Shown piece by piece: positions 7,194 to 14,913 of a stretch of 35,092 bases of DNA; position 1 is the first letter of the stretch; each line of letters opens with the position of its first letter. This DNA is from Anaerolineaceae bacterium. GTDB lineage: Bacteria > Chloroflexota > Anaerolineae > Anaerolineales > Anaerolineaceae. Both the position numbers and the translations under genes were made by a program. The notes beneath the pieces were generated by a model. It was not told the origin of the DNA. It searched no databases and was given only the letters and a program-made list of their open reading frames with translations. The DNA lies in NCBI GenBank assembly GCA_003524305.1, contig DQHW01000016.1, positions 26,302-61,393 on the forward strand, given 5' to 3'.

Positions 7194-8114
7194 TTATTCT
7201 TCGCGTTTTATTGTGAAAGTGTCAAAATCGCGGGCAACCACAGCACCCGGGTAGACACTCTGCGCTTCAGCTAATACGTCTTTATCACGGTAGCGGCGGC
7301 TGAGGTGGGTAATGATCATTTTGCCGGCATTGATCTTGTTGGCAAAGGCGGCTGCCTGCTTTGCGGTGAGGTGCGAGAATTGTTTAGCCATGTCGGCTTC
7401 TTCGTCAAGGTAGGTCGATTCGATCACCAACCCGTCCACATCTTTCAAGATTTCAACCAGGCTTTCAGTCTCGCCCAGGTCTCCGAGTGCCGCCAGGCGT
7501 GTGCCCCGGCGCAGCTCTCCCATCACCATTTCAGGGGTTATGGTGCGCCCATCTTCGAGTGTGACAGATTCGCCTGCCACCAGCTTGCCGTTTAACGGTC
7601 CGCTGGGCACACCCAACTCGGCCGCTTTTTCAGGCAAAAACGGGCGCCGCGATTTTTCTTCAAACAAAAAGCCCAGGCAGTCCGGTCCGCGGTGTTGAAC
7701 GGGGAAAGCACTAACTGTAAAGTCATCACCTTCAAAGAACACTCCCTTTTTAATGGGAATGAGCGAAATCGGCATCGGGGTGCTGTTACCGCGCAAGACG
7801 ACGCCGTAAAGCAAATCATGGATGCGGTCGAGAGCACCGGTGCCGCCGTAAATCTCAAGATTGTCTATGGATTCCCAGCGCATGAAGGTTGAAAGCAGCC
7901 CGGCCAGGCCGAGGATGTGGTCCAGATGTCCGTGGGTGATGAGAATGCGGTTTAACCGTTTGAATCCGACCCCTGATTGAAGAATCTGCCGCTGAGTGCC
8001 TTCGCCGCAATCCACCAGAAAGCGGAATTCGTCGTGTTGCACGAGATAAGAAGGCAGGCTGCGTTTGGGAGACGGTGCAGAAGCTGAAGTGCCAAGGAAG
8101 GTGATCTCAAACAA
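7194..8114 (-). CDS. rnz: ribonuclease Z (tRNA 3' processing endonuclease)
   Basis: A metallo-beta-lactamase fold endonuclease that removes 3' trailers from tRNA precursors. It is 306 residues long, typical of the short bacterial form. The N-terminal signature LGTSASAPSPKRS is at 7-19, DCGEGTQRQ at 35-43, and the zinc motif HGHLDH at 61-66. A flexible-arm-like segment rich in Gly/Pro occupies about 155-190. Downstream are LGDLGET and the zinc-binding ITHLSRRYRD near the C-terminus. It is transcribed away from the adenosine-specific kinase gene, with a 130-base divergent intergenic region between them. The alternative arylsulfatase reading is unlikely given the signature motifs. Confidence 0.93.
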   Translation of the reverse strand: MFEITFLGTSASAPSPKRSLPSYLVQHDEFRFLVDCGEGTQRQILQSGVGFKRLNRILITHGHLDHILGLAGLLSTFMRWESIDNLEIYGGTGALDRIHDLLYGVVLRGNSTPMPISLIPIKKGVFFEGDDFTVSAFPVQHRGPDCLGFLFEEKSRRPFLPEKAAELGVPSGPLNGKLVAGESVTLEDGRTITPEMVMGELRRGTRLAALGDLGETESLVEILKDVDGLVIESTYLDEEADMAKQFSHLTAKQAAAFANKINAGKMIITHLSRRYRDKDVLAEAQSVYPGAVVARDFDTFTIKREE

Positions 8115-8244
8115 GGGGCGAAGTCCTTTCAGAATGTGCTTTCTATTTTACCCTAACTTGTTATGAAGTTGTGGCATGAACCTTGCAATCTAGACAGTGT
8201 GCAGAAAAAAGCATGAAATTCGATATTATTTCAGGAGCGCTGCT

Positions 8245-8730
8245 ATGAACCTGCTTTCCATTAAGATTGAAAAACCGGATGATATTAACTTTATCCTCGG
8301 CCAATCTCACTTCATCAAGACAGTGGAAGATATTCACGAAGCCCTGGTGACTTCCGTACCTGGAATCAAATTTGGCCTGGCTTTTTGTGAAGCCTCAGGC
8401 GCCTGTTTAATTCGAAGTTCAGGCACCGATAAAGCCATGATCGAATTGGCGCGTAAAAACGCATCTGCCATTGCCGCTGGACACATCTTCATCGTCTTTT
8501 TGGGAGAGGGGTTCTATCCGATCAATGTGTTGAATACCCTTAAACACATCCCTGAAGTCTGTGAAATCTACTGCGCCACGGCCAACCCCGTGGATGTGGT
8601 GATTGCCGACAACGGTAAGGGGCGCGCCGTACTGGGCGTCTTTGACGGCGAAAAGCCCAAGGGATACGAAACTGAAGAAGATGTGGTTTGGCGCAAAGAT
8701 TTCTTACGCAAGATTGGTTACAAGGCCTGA
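8245..8730 (+). CDS. adenosine-specific kinase (DUF355 family)
   Basis: A 161-residue protein of the small DUF355 family, annotated as adenosine-specific kinase from archaeal structural work. Recognisable segments are the N-terminal beta strand MNLLSIKIEKP, KFGLAFCEASG (about 49-59), the nucleotide-site-like RSSGTD, and GHIFIVFLGEGFYPINVLN followed by CATANPVDVVIAD. The ATG at 8245 has CAGGAG 7 bases upstream; the in-frame ATG at 8197 has no ribosome site. It ends 22 bases before the next lipoprotein gene, so cotranscription is likely. Catalytic activity in bacteria is poorly documented. Confidence 0.85.
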   Translation: MNLLSIKIEKPDDINFILGQSHFIKTVEDIHEALVTSVPGIKFGLAFCEASGACLIRSSGTDKAMIELARKNASAIAAGHIFIVFLGEGFYPINVLNTLKHIPEVCEIYCATANPVDVVIADNGKGRAVLGVFDGEKPKGYETEEDVVWRKDFLRKIGYKA

Positions 8731-8752
8731 GCGCCTTGATGGAGGAGTACTC

Positions 8753-9733
8753 ATGAAATTAAAAATCATCCCTATGGTGGTCATTCTGTCATTATTATTG
8801 TCGAGTTGCAGCATGTTTTCGAACCTGAAAGCAGAGCAGCCGCTGACAGATGCCGAAATGGCAACGCGTGTGGCGCAATTGCTCTCCACCATGACCACAC
8901 CGACCTCTGAAATTGACTTTCCACCGACCCCTACAATGGGTCTACCAACCACGGCTCCCACGGTTACCCCAAACGTGATCGTGCTGGCGACATCCACGCC
9001 TGAGGTTGAAGTGGGAGGCGAACTGCCCACCTCCACGGCGATGATCGTGCTGCCCACGCTTGAGGCTACCCCCACCCTGGCAGAAACACTTCAAGCCAGC
9101 CCGACAGCCACACTTAATGTACCCTCCACTGATCCAATCAATTCGCTGGGCACTCCCAGTGGAAGCGACCCCATGGACTCGAACAGTAAATGGTCTTGGC
9201 CAACCGGTGCGGATGATTATATAGATGTGCAGTTTAAAGACGGATTCATGCTGATGACCAATTTGAGCGAGGTTGCGGCCGGCTGGCGTCTGCCCCTGCT
9301 CGGCCAGCAGGTGGATACCTACATTGAACTCACTGCCAATTCCGGTTCCTGTTCGGGCAAAGACTCCTACGGCGTCATTTTTAGAGTGCCGGTCTTGAAA
9401 TCACCCGACCAGGGTTATCTCTACCAGGTCACCTGCGACGGCTACTACCGCCTGTGGAAATGGGACGGTCAGGTCGGAGACAAAGGGCTGGCGGTCAGCC
9501 TGCTCAATTGGAAGCAAAGCGACAAGATCAACAAGGGCCCAAATCAAACCAACCGCCTGGGTGTGAAGGTCGTAGATAAGAAGATCACCCTCTATATGAA
9601 CGGTGTGGAATTAGGCTCAGTTTCTGATGCTTCTTATTCTGCCGGCTTCTTTGGTGCCTTCGTCCGTTCGGGCGGCGATGCAAACTACACTGCCAAGCTG
9701 GACGAGATGAAATATTGGGAAAACCCAAAATAA
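8753..9733 (+). CDS. Thr/Pro-rich lipoprotein with LamG-like C-terminal domain
   Basis: A 326-residue predicted surface lipoprotein. The signal peptide ends in the lipobox LSSC. A long Thr/Pro/Ser-rich linker follows (residues about 50-140, with PTPTM, TSTPE and TPTLAET units). The C-terminal ~190 residues read like a concanavalin/LamG-type jelly roll, as seen in carbohydrate-binding or DUF1080-like proteins. Supporting patches are YGVIFRVP, YLYQVTCDGYYRLWKWD, RLGVKVVDKKITLYMNGVEL and GFFGAFVRSGGDANY. The ATG at 8753 has GGAGGAG upstream; a longer frame from 8603 overlaps the kinase gene and was rejected. A ligand-binding role on the cell surface is inferred. Confidence 0.8.
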   Translation: MKLKIIPMVVILSLLLSSCSMFSNLKAEQPLTDAEMATRVAQLLSTMTTPTSEIDFPPTPTMGLPTTAPTVTPNVIVLATSTPEVEVGGELPTSTAMIVLPTLEATPTLAETLQASPTATLNVPSTDPINSLGTPSGSDPMDSNSKWSWPTGADDYIDVQFKDGFMLMTNLSEVAAGWRLPLLGQQVDTYIELTANSGSCSGKDSYGVIFRVPVLKSPDQGYLYQVTCDGYYRLWKWDGQVGDKGLAVSLLNWKQSDKINKGPNQTNRLGVKVVDKKITLYMNGVELGSVSDASYSAGFFGAFVRSGGDANYTAKLDEMKYWENPK

Positions 9734-9777
9734 ACACATTATGTAATCAAGGCTAATTAACTTTATAAGAATCATAT

Positions 9778-9825
9778 CTCGCGCGGAGCCGCGGAGAACG
9801 CGGAAAAGTACTTAATAAATTCCAA
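9778..9825 (+). repeat. short interspersed CGC-AGA-type repeat, copy 1
   Basis: CTCGCGCGGAGCCGCGGAG followed by AACGCGGAAAAG matches in order the segment at 10336-10384 on the other side of the YjbQ gene (CTCGCAAAGGCGCCAAGAAC followed by GCAAAG). It belongs to a degenerate class of intergenic repeats seen in many environmental genomes. Confidence 0.5.
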
Positions 9826-9840
9826 AAAAATATAGCGGAT

Positions 9841-9872
9841 AACAAAAAGCCTCAGCAATGGGGCTTTTTGTT
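9841..9872. terminator. bidirectional Rho-independent terminator
   Basis: AACAAAAAGCC (9841-9851) pairs perfectly with GGCTTTTTGTT (9862-9872) around a 10-base loop, giving an 11-bp stem whose U-rich arm and following TTTGAT act as the T-run. It closes the kinase-lipoprotein unit. The start codon of the next gene lies 37 bases later. Confidence 0.8.
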
Positions 9873-9909
9873 TGATAATCGGCTAAAATGGTGAAATGCG
9901 GAGGTTTAC

Positions 9910-10329
9910 ATGAAGAGTTTTCGCAAGGAATTATGGTTTCTGATCCCCGCGCAGCGCGGATTTATCAACATCACCGACCAGGTGGACGAATGCGTACGCG
10001 AGAGCGGCATCCGCGAAGGGTTGGTGCTGGTCAACTCCATGCACATTACCGCCAGTGTGTTTATCAACGATGACGAAGGCGGGCTGCATCACGATTATGA
10101 AGTGTGGCTTGAGAAACTGGCGCCTCATGATCCCGTCTCTGGTTACTGGCACAACCGCACGGGCGAAGACAACGCGGATGCGCACATGAAACGCCAGGTG
10201 ATGGGCCGCGAGGTGGTGGTAGCCATCACCAATGGGCGGCTGGATTTCGGTCCGTGGGAGCAGATCTTTTACGGCGAGTTCGATGGCGGCAGGCAGAAAC
10301 GTGTGCTGGTAAAAGTGATCCGAGAGTAA
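9910..10329 (+). CDS. yjbQ: YjbQ/UPF0047 family protein (secondary thiamine-phosphate synthase type)
   Basis: A 139-residue member of the UPF0047/YjbQ family, annotated as secondary thiamine-phosphate synthase from weak side activity; its true role is unknown. The family hallmarks are ITDQVDECVRESGIREGLV, HITASVFINDDEGG (the His/Asn/Asp set that forms the putative metal site), a central HDPVSGYWHNRTGEDNADAH-like block with several histidines, and the C-terminal WEQIFYGEFDGGRQKRVLVK. GGAGG lies 5 bases before the ATG. The gene stands alone between a strong terminator and a copy of the flanking short repeat. Confidence 0.88.
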   Translation: MKSFRKELWFLIPAQRGFINITDQVDECVRESGIREGLVLVNSMHITASVFINDDEGGLHHDYEVWLEKLAPHDPVSGYWHNRTGEDNADAHMKRQVMGREVVVAITNGRLDFGPWEQIFYGEFDGGRQKRVLVKVIRE

Positions 10330-10335
10330 TGCTAT

Positions 10336-10384
10336 TCTCTCGCAAAGGCGCCAAGAACGCAAAGAAGAGCTTTGTAAATTAATC
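10336..10384 (+). repeat. short interspersed CGC-AGA-type repeat, copy 2
   Basis: CTCGCAAAGGCGCCAAGAAC then GCAAAGAAGAGCTTTGTAAATT. It aligns with 9778-9825 (both read CTCGC...GCG-CC...AGAACGC...GAA.AG..CTT..TAAATT). The two copies flank the yjbQ-like gene in direct orientation. Confidence 0.5.
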
Positions 10385-10508
10385 ATAAAACACGATAACT
10401 TAAATAAACATACTATTACACGAAAAACACTAAAATAAATGGAATAGATTTCAAACTCAGTTTCAAGTATTATTAATAATTATTGGTCTAATTGCAAAAG
10501 GGATATTT

Positions 10509-11537
10509 ATGTCGGAACACGCGTTAATCTGCCCACAATGTAAAGCACCTCTCACCGCCCATCGCTTTGCAAAATCTGCCGTGTGCAGTTTTTGCGGCAC
10601 CACCGTTTTTCTTGAGGACACACAAGTTTCATCCGAGCAGTTTCATGAAGCGTTTCGGTTTTGGAATGCGCCTGAAAGTTATGCCCTCACCTCGTGGATT
10701 ACACTCGGTAATCGCAATTGGGTGCTTGAAAAACAAATCGCAACTGGCGAAAGCGCTGATGTTTACACCGGCAGGCTTGCGCGCTGGCCGACTGAATTGG
10801 TCGTGATCAAAATTCTACGCAAAGCCGAAAACGAACACTATCTCGATAACGAATGGGAAACGCTGCATCAGCTCTTGCGCAGTCATGCCACGGGTGCGGA
10901 TGTTTTTTCCAGGATGATTCCGCAGCCAGTGGTCTATGGCAAAGCAAGCGGCGGCGCGTTTTCTGGGGCTAAAACCTTGATCTTACGCTGGGAAAGCGGC
11001 TTTCATCACACTTTTGATGAAGTCAGCCGCCATTACCCTGAGGGCATCCCAGCCAGGGCTTCGATTTGGGTGTGGCGAAGAATTCTCGAAATTCTCGGCT
11101 TTTTGCATGATTCGGGTTATGTGCACGGTGCGGTGGTGCCTGCCCACCTGCTGGTTCAGCAAAACGAACACGGGGTACGCCTGATTGGATACGGCCGATC
11201 TGGCCGGATTAACAATCCGCTGGATGCAGACCGGGAGATGCTTCAACCTTACTGCCCCACGCCAGCCAAAGACTGGAAAGTGCTTTCTCCGCAGCTTGAT
11301 ATTGTGATGAGCGCCAAATGCATTATCAAGATGCTTGGCGGCGACCCAGAAACCAATACACTTCCGACCACCGTACCAATCAAGCTGGCTGAAGTGATCA
11401 AGAAATACACACAGCTTGATGCAAAATTTCCTTCCAGCCTGAATGCCTGGACGATACATCAAGAATTGGGCCGCATCGCTGACACGGTGTATGGTTCACC
11501 GGTATTTATTCCAATTGATATGCCGCACAAACCCTGA
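10509..11537 (+). CDS. zinc-ribbon protein with pseudokinase domain
   Basis: A 342-residue protein. Residues 8-30 form a zinc ribbon (CPQC at 8-11, CSFC at 26-29). A protein-kinase-like domain begins at about 70. Its glycine loop is degenerate (ATGESADVYTGR, 78-89), but Lys101 in VVIKIL and Glu115 in helix C are kept. The catalytic loop reads HGA at 206-208 where HRD is expected, followed by VVPAHLLV, and the DFG position reads GYG (227-229). Both catalytic aspartates are therefore absent, so this is probably a pseudokinase that may still bind nucleotide. It lies 36 bases upstream of the VWA gene and starts a five-gene run. Kinase-VWA pairing recalls TerY-type systems, but no PP2C phosphatase gene is present. 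Confidence 0.78.
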   Translation: MSEHALICPQCKAPLTAHRFAKSAVCSFCGTTVFLEDTQVSSEQFHEAFRFWNAPESYALTSWITLGNRNWVLEKQIATGESADVYTGRLARWPTELVVIKILRKAENEHYLDNEWETLHQLLRSHATGADVFSRMIPQPVVYGKASGGAFSGAKTLILRWESGFHHTFDEVSRHYPEGIPARASIWVWRRILEILGFLHDSGYVHGAVVPAHLLVQQNEHGVRLIGYGRSGRINNPLDADREMLQPYCPTPAKDWKVLSPQLDIVMSAKCIIKMLGGDPETNTLPTTVPIKLAEVIKKYTQLDAKFPSSLNAWTIHQELGRIADTVYGSPVFIPIDMPHKP

Positions 11538-11573
11538 TACCAATTTATTAATAACTAGAAAATAAGGAGAGAC

Positions 11574-12479
11574 ATGGGATACGGTAATTACAGTCAAGCA
11601 GCACATGATGCCCTTCTGAAAGGCAGAACAAACATCCCTGCCCAACAGGTCTTTAAGCAGTCTCAATGCCACCCCCTCATGAATCCGCACGGCGTGAAAC
11701 TGAGAGAAAGTCGGGACGGCGCAGACCATCCTCAATCGCTCAGCATCGTCTTCGCTCTGGATGTAACCGGATCAATGGGTGATATTCCGAGATTGCTGGC
11801 AACTAAACAACTGCCGGTGTTTATGAAAGTGTTAATGGGATGTGAAATCCCTGACCCGCAGTTGATGTTCATGGCCATTGGGGATGCCTATAGCGACAGT
11901 TCCCCATTGCAGGTGGGTCAATTTGAATCCACGGCTGAGTTGATGGATCAGTGGCTGACCTGGTCGTTTATCGAGGGAGGCGGCGGCGGCAGCGGTGAAG
12001 AATCTTATGAATTGGGCATGTATTTTTTGGCTGCCCACACCGAGATGGATTGCATGGTCAAACGCAAGAAACGCGGTTATCTCTTTATGACCGGGGATGA
12101 ATATCCGTATGCAGTGCTGCCGAAAAATGTAATCGAAACTGTGATCGGTGATCGTCTGGATGAAGACCTCAAAATCGAAGAGGTTGTGGCTGAATTGCAA
12201 AAAACCTACAATCCCTTTTTCATCATCCCCGATTATGCCAGGGCCAACCGCTGCGAACGGCGCTGGCGTGATCTATTGGGTGATAACGTGCTGGTGATGG
12301 ATGCCCCCGAAGACGTCTGCTACGTCGCCGCCGGCGCCATGCTGCTTAGCGAGGGCCGGGCCAAGAATATGGACGATGTGGTTAAATTCCTCACCGATGC
12401 CGGTCTGACCAATGATCGAAAGTCAAAAGTGGTGGCCACTTTGAAACCTTATGCTGAAGTAGTACTTAACCTGAGATAG
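11574..12479 (+). CDS. VWA (von Willebrand A) domain protein
   Basis: A 301-residue cytoplasmic VWA protein. The N-terminal MGYGNYSQAAH and CHPLMNPHGVKLRESRD lead into the MIDAS sequence DVTGSMGD (63-70, a DxTxS variant of DxSxS). The Gly-rich segment EGGGGGSGEESYELG (134-148) and Asp175 in FMTGDE could complete the metal site. It has no signal peptide or membrane anchor. The ribosome site AAGGAGAGAC lies directly before the ATG. The stop TAG is followed three codons later, in the same frame, by the TTG start of the PurA-like gene, so translation of the two is probably coupled. A scaffolding role with the upstream pseudokinase and downstream ligases is inferred. Confidence 0.85.
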   Translation: MGYGNYSQAAHDALLKGRTNIPAQQVFKQSQCHPLMNPHGVKLRESRDGADHPQSLSIVFALDVTGSMGDIPRLLATKQLPVFMKVLMGCEIPDPQLMFMAIGDAYSDSSPLQVGQFESTAELMDQWLTWSFIEGGGGGSGEESYELGMYFLAAHTEMDCMVKRKKRGYLFMTGDEYPYAVLPKNVIETVIGDRLDEDLKIEEVVAELQKTYNPFFIIPDYARANRCERRWRDLLGDNVLVMDAPEDVCYVAAGAMLLSEGRAKNMDDVVKFLTDAGLTNDRKSKVVATLKPYAEVVLNLR

Positions 12480-12488
12480 TATTCAAAA

Positions 12489-13814
12489 TTGCGCGCCACT
12501 ATCGTTATTGACCTTGGATTTGGCGACGCCGGTAAAGGTCTGATCACGGACTTCCTCGTCCGTCAGACCCGTGCCGGCGTCGTTGTGCGTTACAACGGCG
12601 GCGCCCAGGCGGGCCACAACGTAGTGACACCGGAAGGCGTTCACCACACCTTTTCGCAATTCGGTTCGGGGAGCTTCGTTACAGGGGTCAAAACCTACCT
12701 CTCGAAACACATGGTGGTTCACCCTGGCGCGCTGCTGCTTGAGGGGGATGTGCTGGTCAAAAAAGGGATCAGCGATATTTATTCAAGAATCAAAATCGAC
12801 CCGCAAGCCCTGATCATCACCCCCTATCACCAGGCGGCCAACCGCATCAAGGAACTGTCTCGTGAATCAGGACGCCACGGCTCTTGCGGTGTCGGCGTGG
12901 GCGAGACGGTTGAGGATGACCTGGCTGGTCATGAGGATTGCATCCGCGCAGGCGACCTCGCCGACCCCAATTTGTTGCTGCAGAAGATGGACTCGATCAG
13001 GACGAGAAAACAAAAAGAGCTGTTAGACGCATTAGGCCATGACTTATCTTCACTGCCCACGACTTCAGAATGGCAGGTTTTTCAACAAAATGACCTGGCC
13101 GTACGCTGGATGGACTCCATTCGCAGGATCATCGAACTTGATCTGGTGGATCAAACAGACAGTCTCTCAGAATGGTCGAAAGGCACTGAATCAATCGTTT
13201 TTGAAGGCGCACAGGGCGTTTTGCTGGATGCCAATGCAGGGTTTTTTCCCTATAACAGTTGGACGAACTGCAGCCCGGATAACGCGATTGCGCTTGTGCA
13301 TGAACATGCACCTTCCTTTGAGATCATCAAAATTGGCGTCTCGCGCTGCTTCACCGTTCGCCACGGACCCGGTCCGTTGCCGACTGAAACGCGCGAGCTG
13401 GATGGCATTGTCAAGGAGCACAACCAAAGTAATGACTGGCAGGGCAGCGTCCGCTATGGCTGGTTTGATCAGGTGCTTTTCAATTATGCGTTGAATGCGG
13501 TCAATGGCGTTGACCTGGTGGCCGTCACCCACCTGGATATTTTGAATAAATTAGATGAATGGAAAATTTGCGGGCATTATCCAACAGATAATATTTTGGA
13601 AACCAACCTGGCTACCTACCCTTCGCTTTCTCTGGCTCAAAAAGAAAGTGTGACGCGCCAATTGATGGCAGCCAAACCGGATTACGAGTCTTTTGCTTCG
13701 AAAGAATCGGAAATATTGAGAGCGATTGAGCGGGCATCTGGTATGCCTATCTCCATCGCTGCCCGCGGATCAAATTCACAGCATGTTACAATATTAGAAT
13801 CAAACGCGATATAA
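12489..13814 (+). CDS. divergent adenylosuccinate synthetase homologue (PurA-like)
   Basis: A 441-residue GTP-dependent synthetase of the PurA fold. It keeps FGDAGKG (11-17) with Asp13 at the E. coli PurA catalytic position, NGGAQAGH with His43 as the second catalytic residue, EGAQG, GPGPLPTE and a base-recognition-like THLDIL. In the aspartate loop, canonical GRRRRTGW is replaced by QGSVRYGW, so both aspartate-binding arginines appear lost. The IMP loop TGRGIGP is replaced by CGVGVGE. A different amine or nucleotide substrate is therefore likely. The start is the TTG at 12489, the first possible codon after the in-frame TAG of the VWA gene. No clear ribosome site is seen. No purB lies nearby. 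Confidence 0.85.
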   Translation: MRATIVIDLGFGDAGKGLITDFLVRQTRAGVVVRYNGGAQAGHNVVTPEGVHHTFSQFGSGSFVTGVKTYLSKHMVVHPGALLLEGDVLVKKGISDIYSRIKIDPQALIITPYHQAANRIKELSRESGRHGSCGVGVGETVEDDLAGHEDCIRAGDLADPNLLLQKMDSIRTRKQKELLDALGHDLSSLPTTSEWQVFQQNDLAVRWMDSIRRIIELDLVDQTDSLSEWSKGTESIVFEGAQGVLLDANAGFFPYNSWTNCSPDNAIALVHEHAPSFEIIKIGVSRCFTVRHGPGPLPTETRELDGIVKEHNQSNDWQGSVRYGWFDQVLFNYALNAVNGVDLVAVTHLDILNKLDEWKICGHYPTDNILETNLATYPSLSLAQKESVTRQLMAAKPDYESFASKESEILRAIERASGMPISIAARGSNSQHVTILESNAI

Positions 13815-13857
13815 CAAAATAATTGGGGGAGTCAAGCAATCAAAAATGGAGTAATAA

Positions 13858-14823
13858 ATGAATATTGTTTTAATCAAGTCGTTTTCCAACAAGCCCTGGC
13901 GCAGCCCCGAGACCTACCAACAAATCGAAACAAGCTTGGCGAGAAAATGGAAAGTACAATCCATTGAAACACAAGACCCCAAAGTATTGGAAGAATTCTT
14001 ACAGAGCGTCAGAGAACACGGAGATGACAAAGTCTTCGTTTTCAATATCGCCGAGTATCTGGATGAAAACAATAAACAAGGCTTTATCCCCGGTCTTCTG
14101 GACCACTGGAAAATACCCCATCTTGGCTCAACGGCTGAGAGTATCTTGTTGGCAATGAATAAGGAAAAGACCAAAATCCTATTAAAAAGCAAGGGGATAC
14201 CCACCCCGCAATTTTTTATCGCCGAATCGATTGATTCTGATTGCAGTGCCCAGGCTGAGAATATAGGCTATCCGCTTTTTGTTAAGCCGCTCAATGAAGG
14301 CGGTCATATTGGCATCGGTGACCATTCGATCGTTCACAATGCGGATCAATTAAATTCAGAGATTCATAAGATCATACAAACATATAAAGAACCTGCGCTG
14401 GTTGAGGAATACATTGATGATGCAGAAATGCGGGAATTTAGTGTCGGCATCCTTTGCGGAGAACCGAACATATTCACCCCTGTCGAGATCGATTTTGACG
14501 CCATGCCGACCAACACAAGAATTCTCAGTTTTGAAAGCGCAGAAGAAGACCTTGAAAGAATTAAGCTCATCGATGATCTGTCGATAAAAGAATCACTCTT
14601 GAAGTTGACTCAAGACACTTTCAACGCCATTGATGCCAAGGATTACAGCCGGGTGGATATCCGCATGAACGCCAGGGGATATTACGTTCTTGAGATCAAC
14701 GTCATGCCGGGGCTCGGTCCGCACAGTTTTTTGCCGGAAGCAGCCGAATCCATCCTCGGATTGAGTTATGAACAATTAATCCAAAAGCTTGTTGCCTTTT
14801 CAATGAAAAAACAGGGGCTATAA
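13858..14823 (+). CDS. ATP-grasp ligase, D-Ala-D-Ala-ligase-like
   Basis: A 321-residue ATP-grasp enzyme closest in pattern to D-alanine-D-alanine ligase. The ATP-binding part shows YPLFVKPLNEGGHIGIG, VEEYIDDAEMREFSVG and a metal-binding end RVDIRMNARGYYVLEINVMP followed by GLGPHSFLPEAA, where Ddl has ExNxMPG...S..P. The N-terminal part lacks the Ddl GGxSxEH signature, beginning instead with MNIVLIKSFSNKPWRSPETY. The amino-acid substrate therefore probably differs from D-alanine. GGAG lies 6 bases before the ATG. The gene starts 43 bases after the PurA-like gene, suggesting that both ligases serve one pathway. A true cell-wall ddl is less likely, since no mur genes are nearby. Confidence 0.82.
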   Translation: MNIVLIKSFSNKPWRSPETYQQIETSLARKWKVQSIETQDPKVLEEFLQSVREHGDDKVFVFNIAEYLDENNKQGFIPGLLDHWKIPHLGSTAESILLAMNKEKTKILLKSKGIPTPQFFIAESIDSDCSAQAENIGYPLFVKPLNEGGHIGIGDHSIVHNADQLNSEIHKIIQTYKEPALVEEYIDDAEMREFSVGILCGEPNIFTPVEIDFDAMPTNTRILSFESAEEDLERIKLIDDLSIKESLLKLTQDTFNAIDAKDYSRVDIRMNARGYYVLEINVMPGLGPHSFLPEAAESILGLSYEQLIQKLVAFSMKKQGL

Positions 14824-14913
14824 GGCGGCAAGGGTCCGCGCATCATCTATTATTGGAAATTTGATTAATAAAAAAATTGAATATTTGTTAGTCTCCTAGA
14901 TGGCAGGTTAATT

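Noticed and set aside
8603..8752. Long version of the Thr/Pro-rich lipoprotein starting at 8603
   Set aside because: It would overlap the adenosine-specific kinase gene and bury the signal peptide. The ATG at 8753 has GGAGGAG upstream.
10509..12479. A complete TerY-P style VWA-kinase-phosphatase triad
   Set aside because: The kinase-like protein lacks catalytic aspartates, and no PP2C phosphatase or TerD-family gene is present in the window.
12489..13814. Phage-type PurZ (2-aminoadenine synthesis)
   Set aside because: The catalytic Asp13 is retained, whereas PurZ replaces it. No phage genes, DpoZ polymerase or DatZ hydrolase lie nearby.
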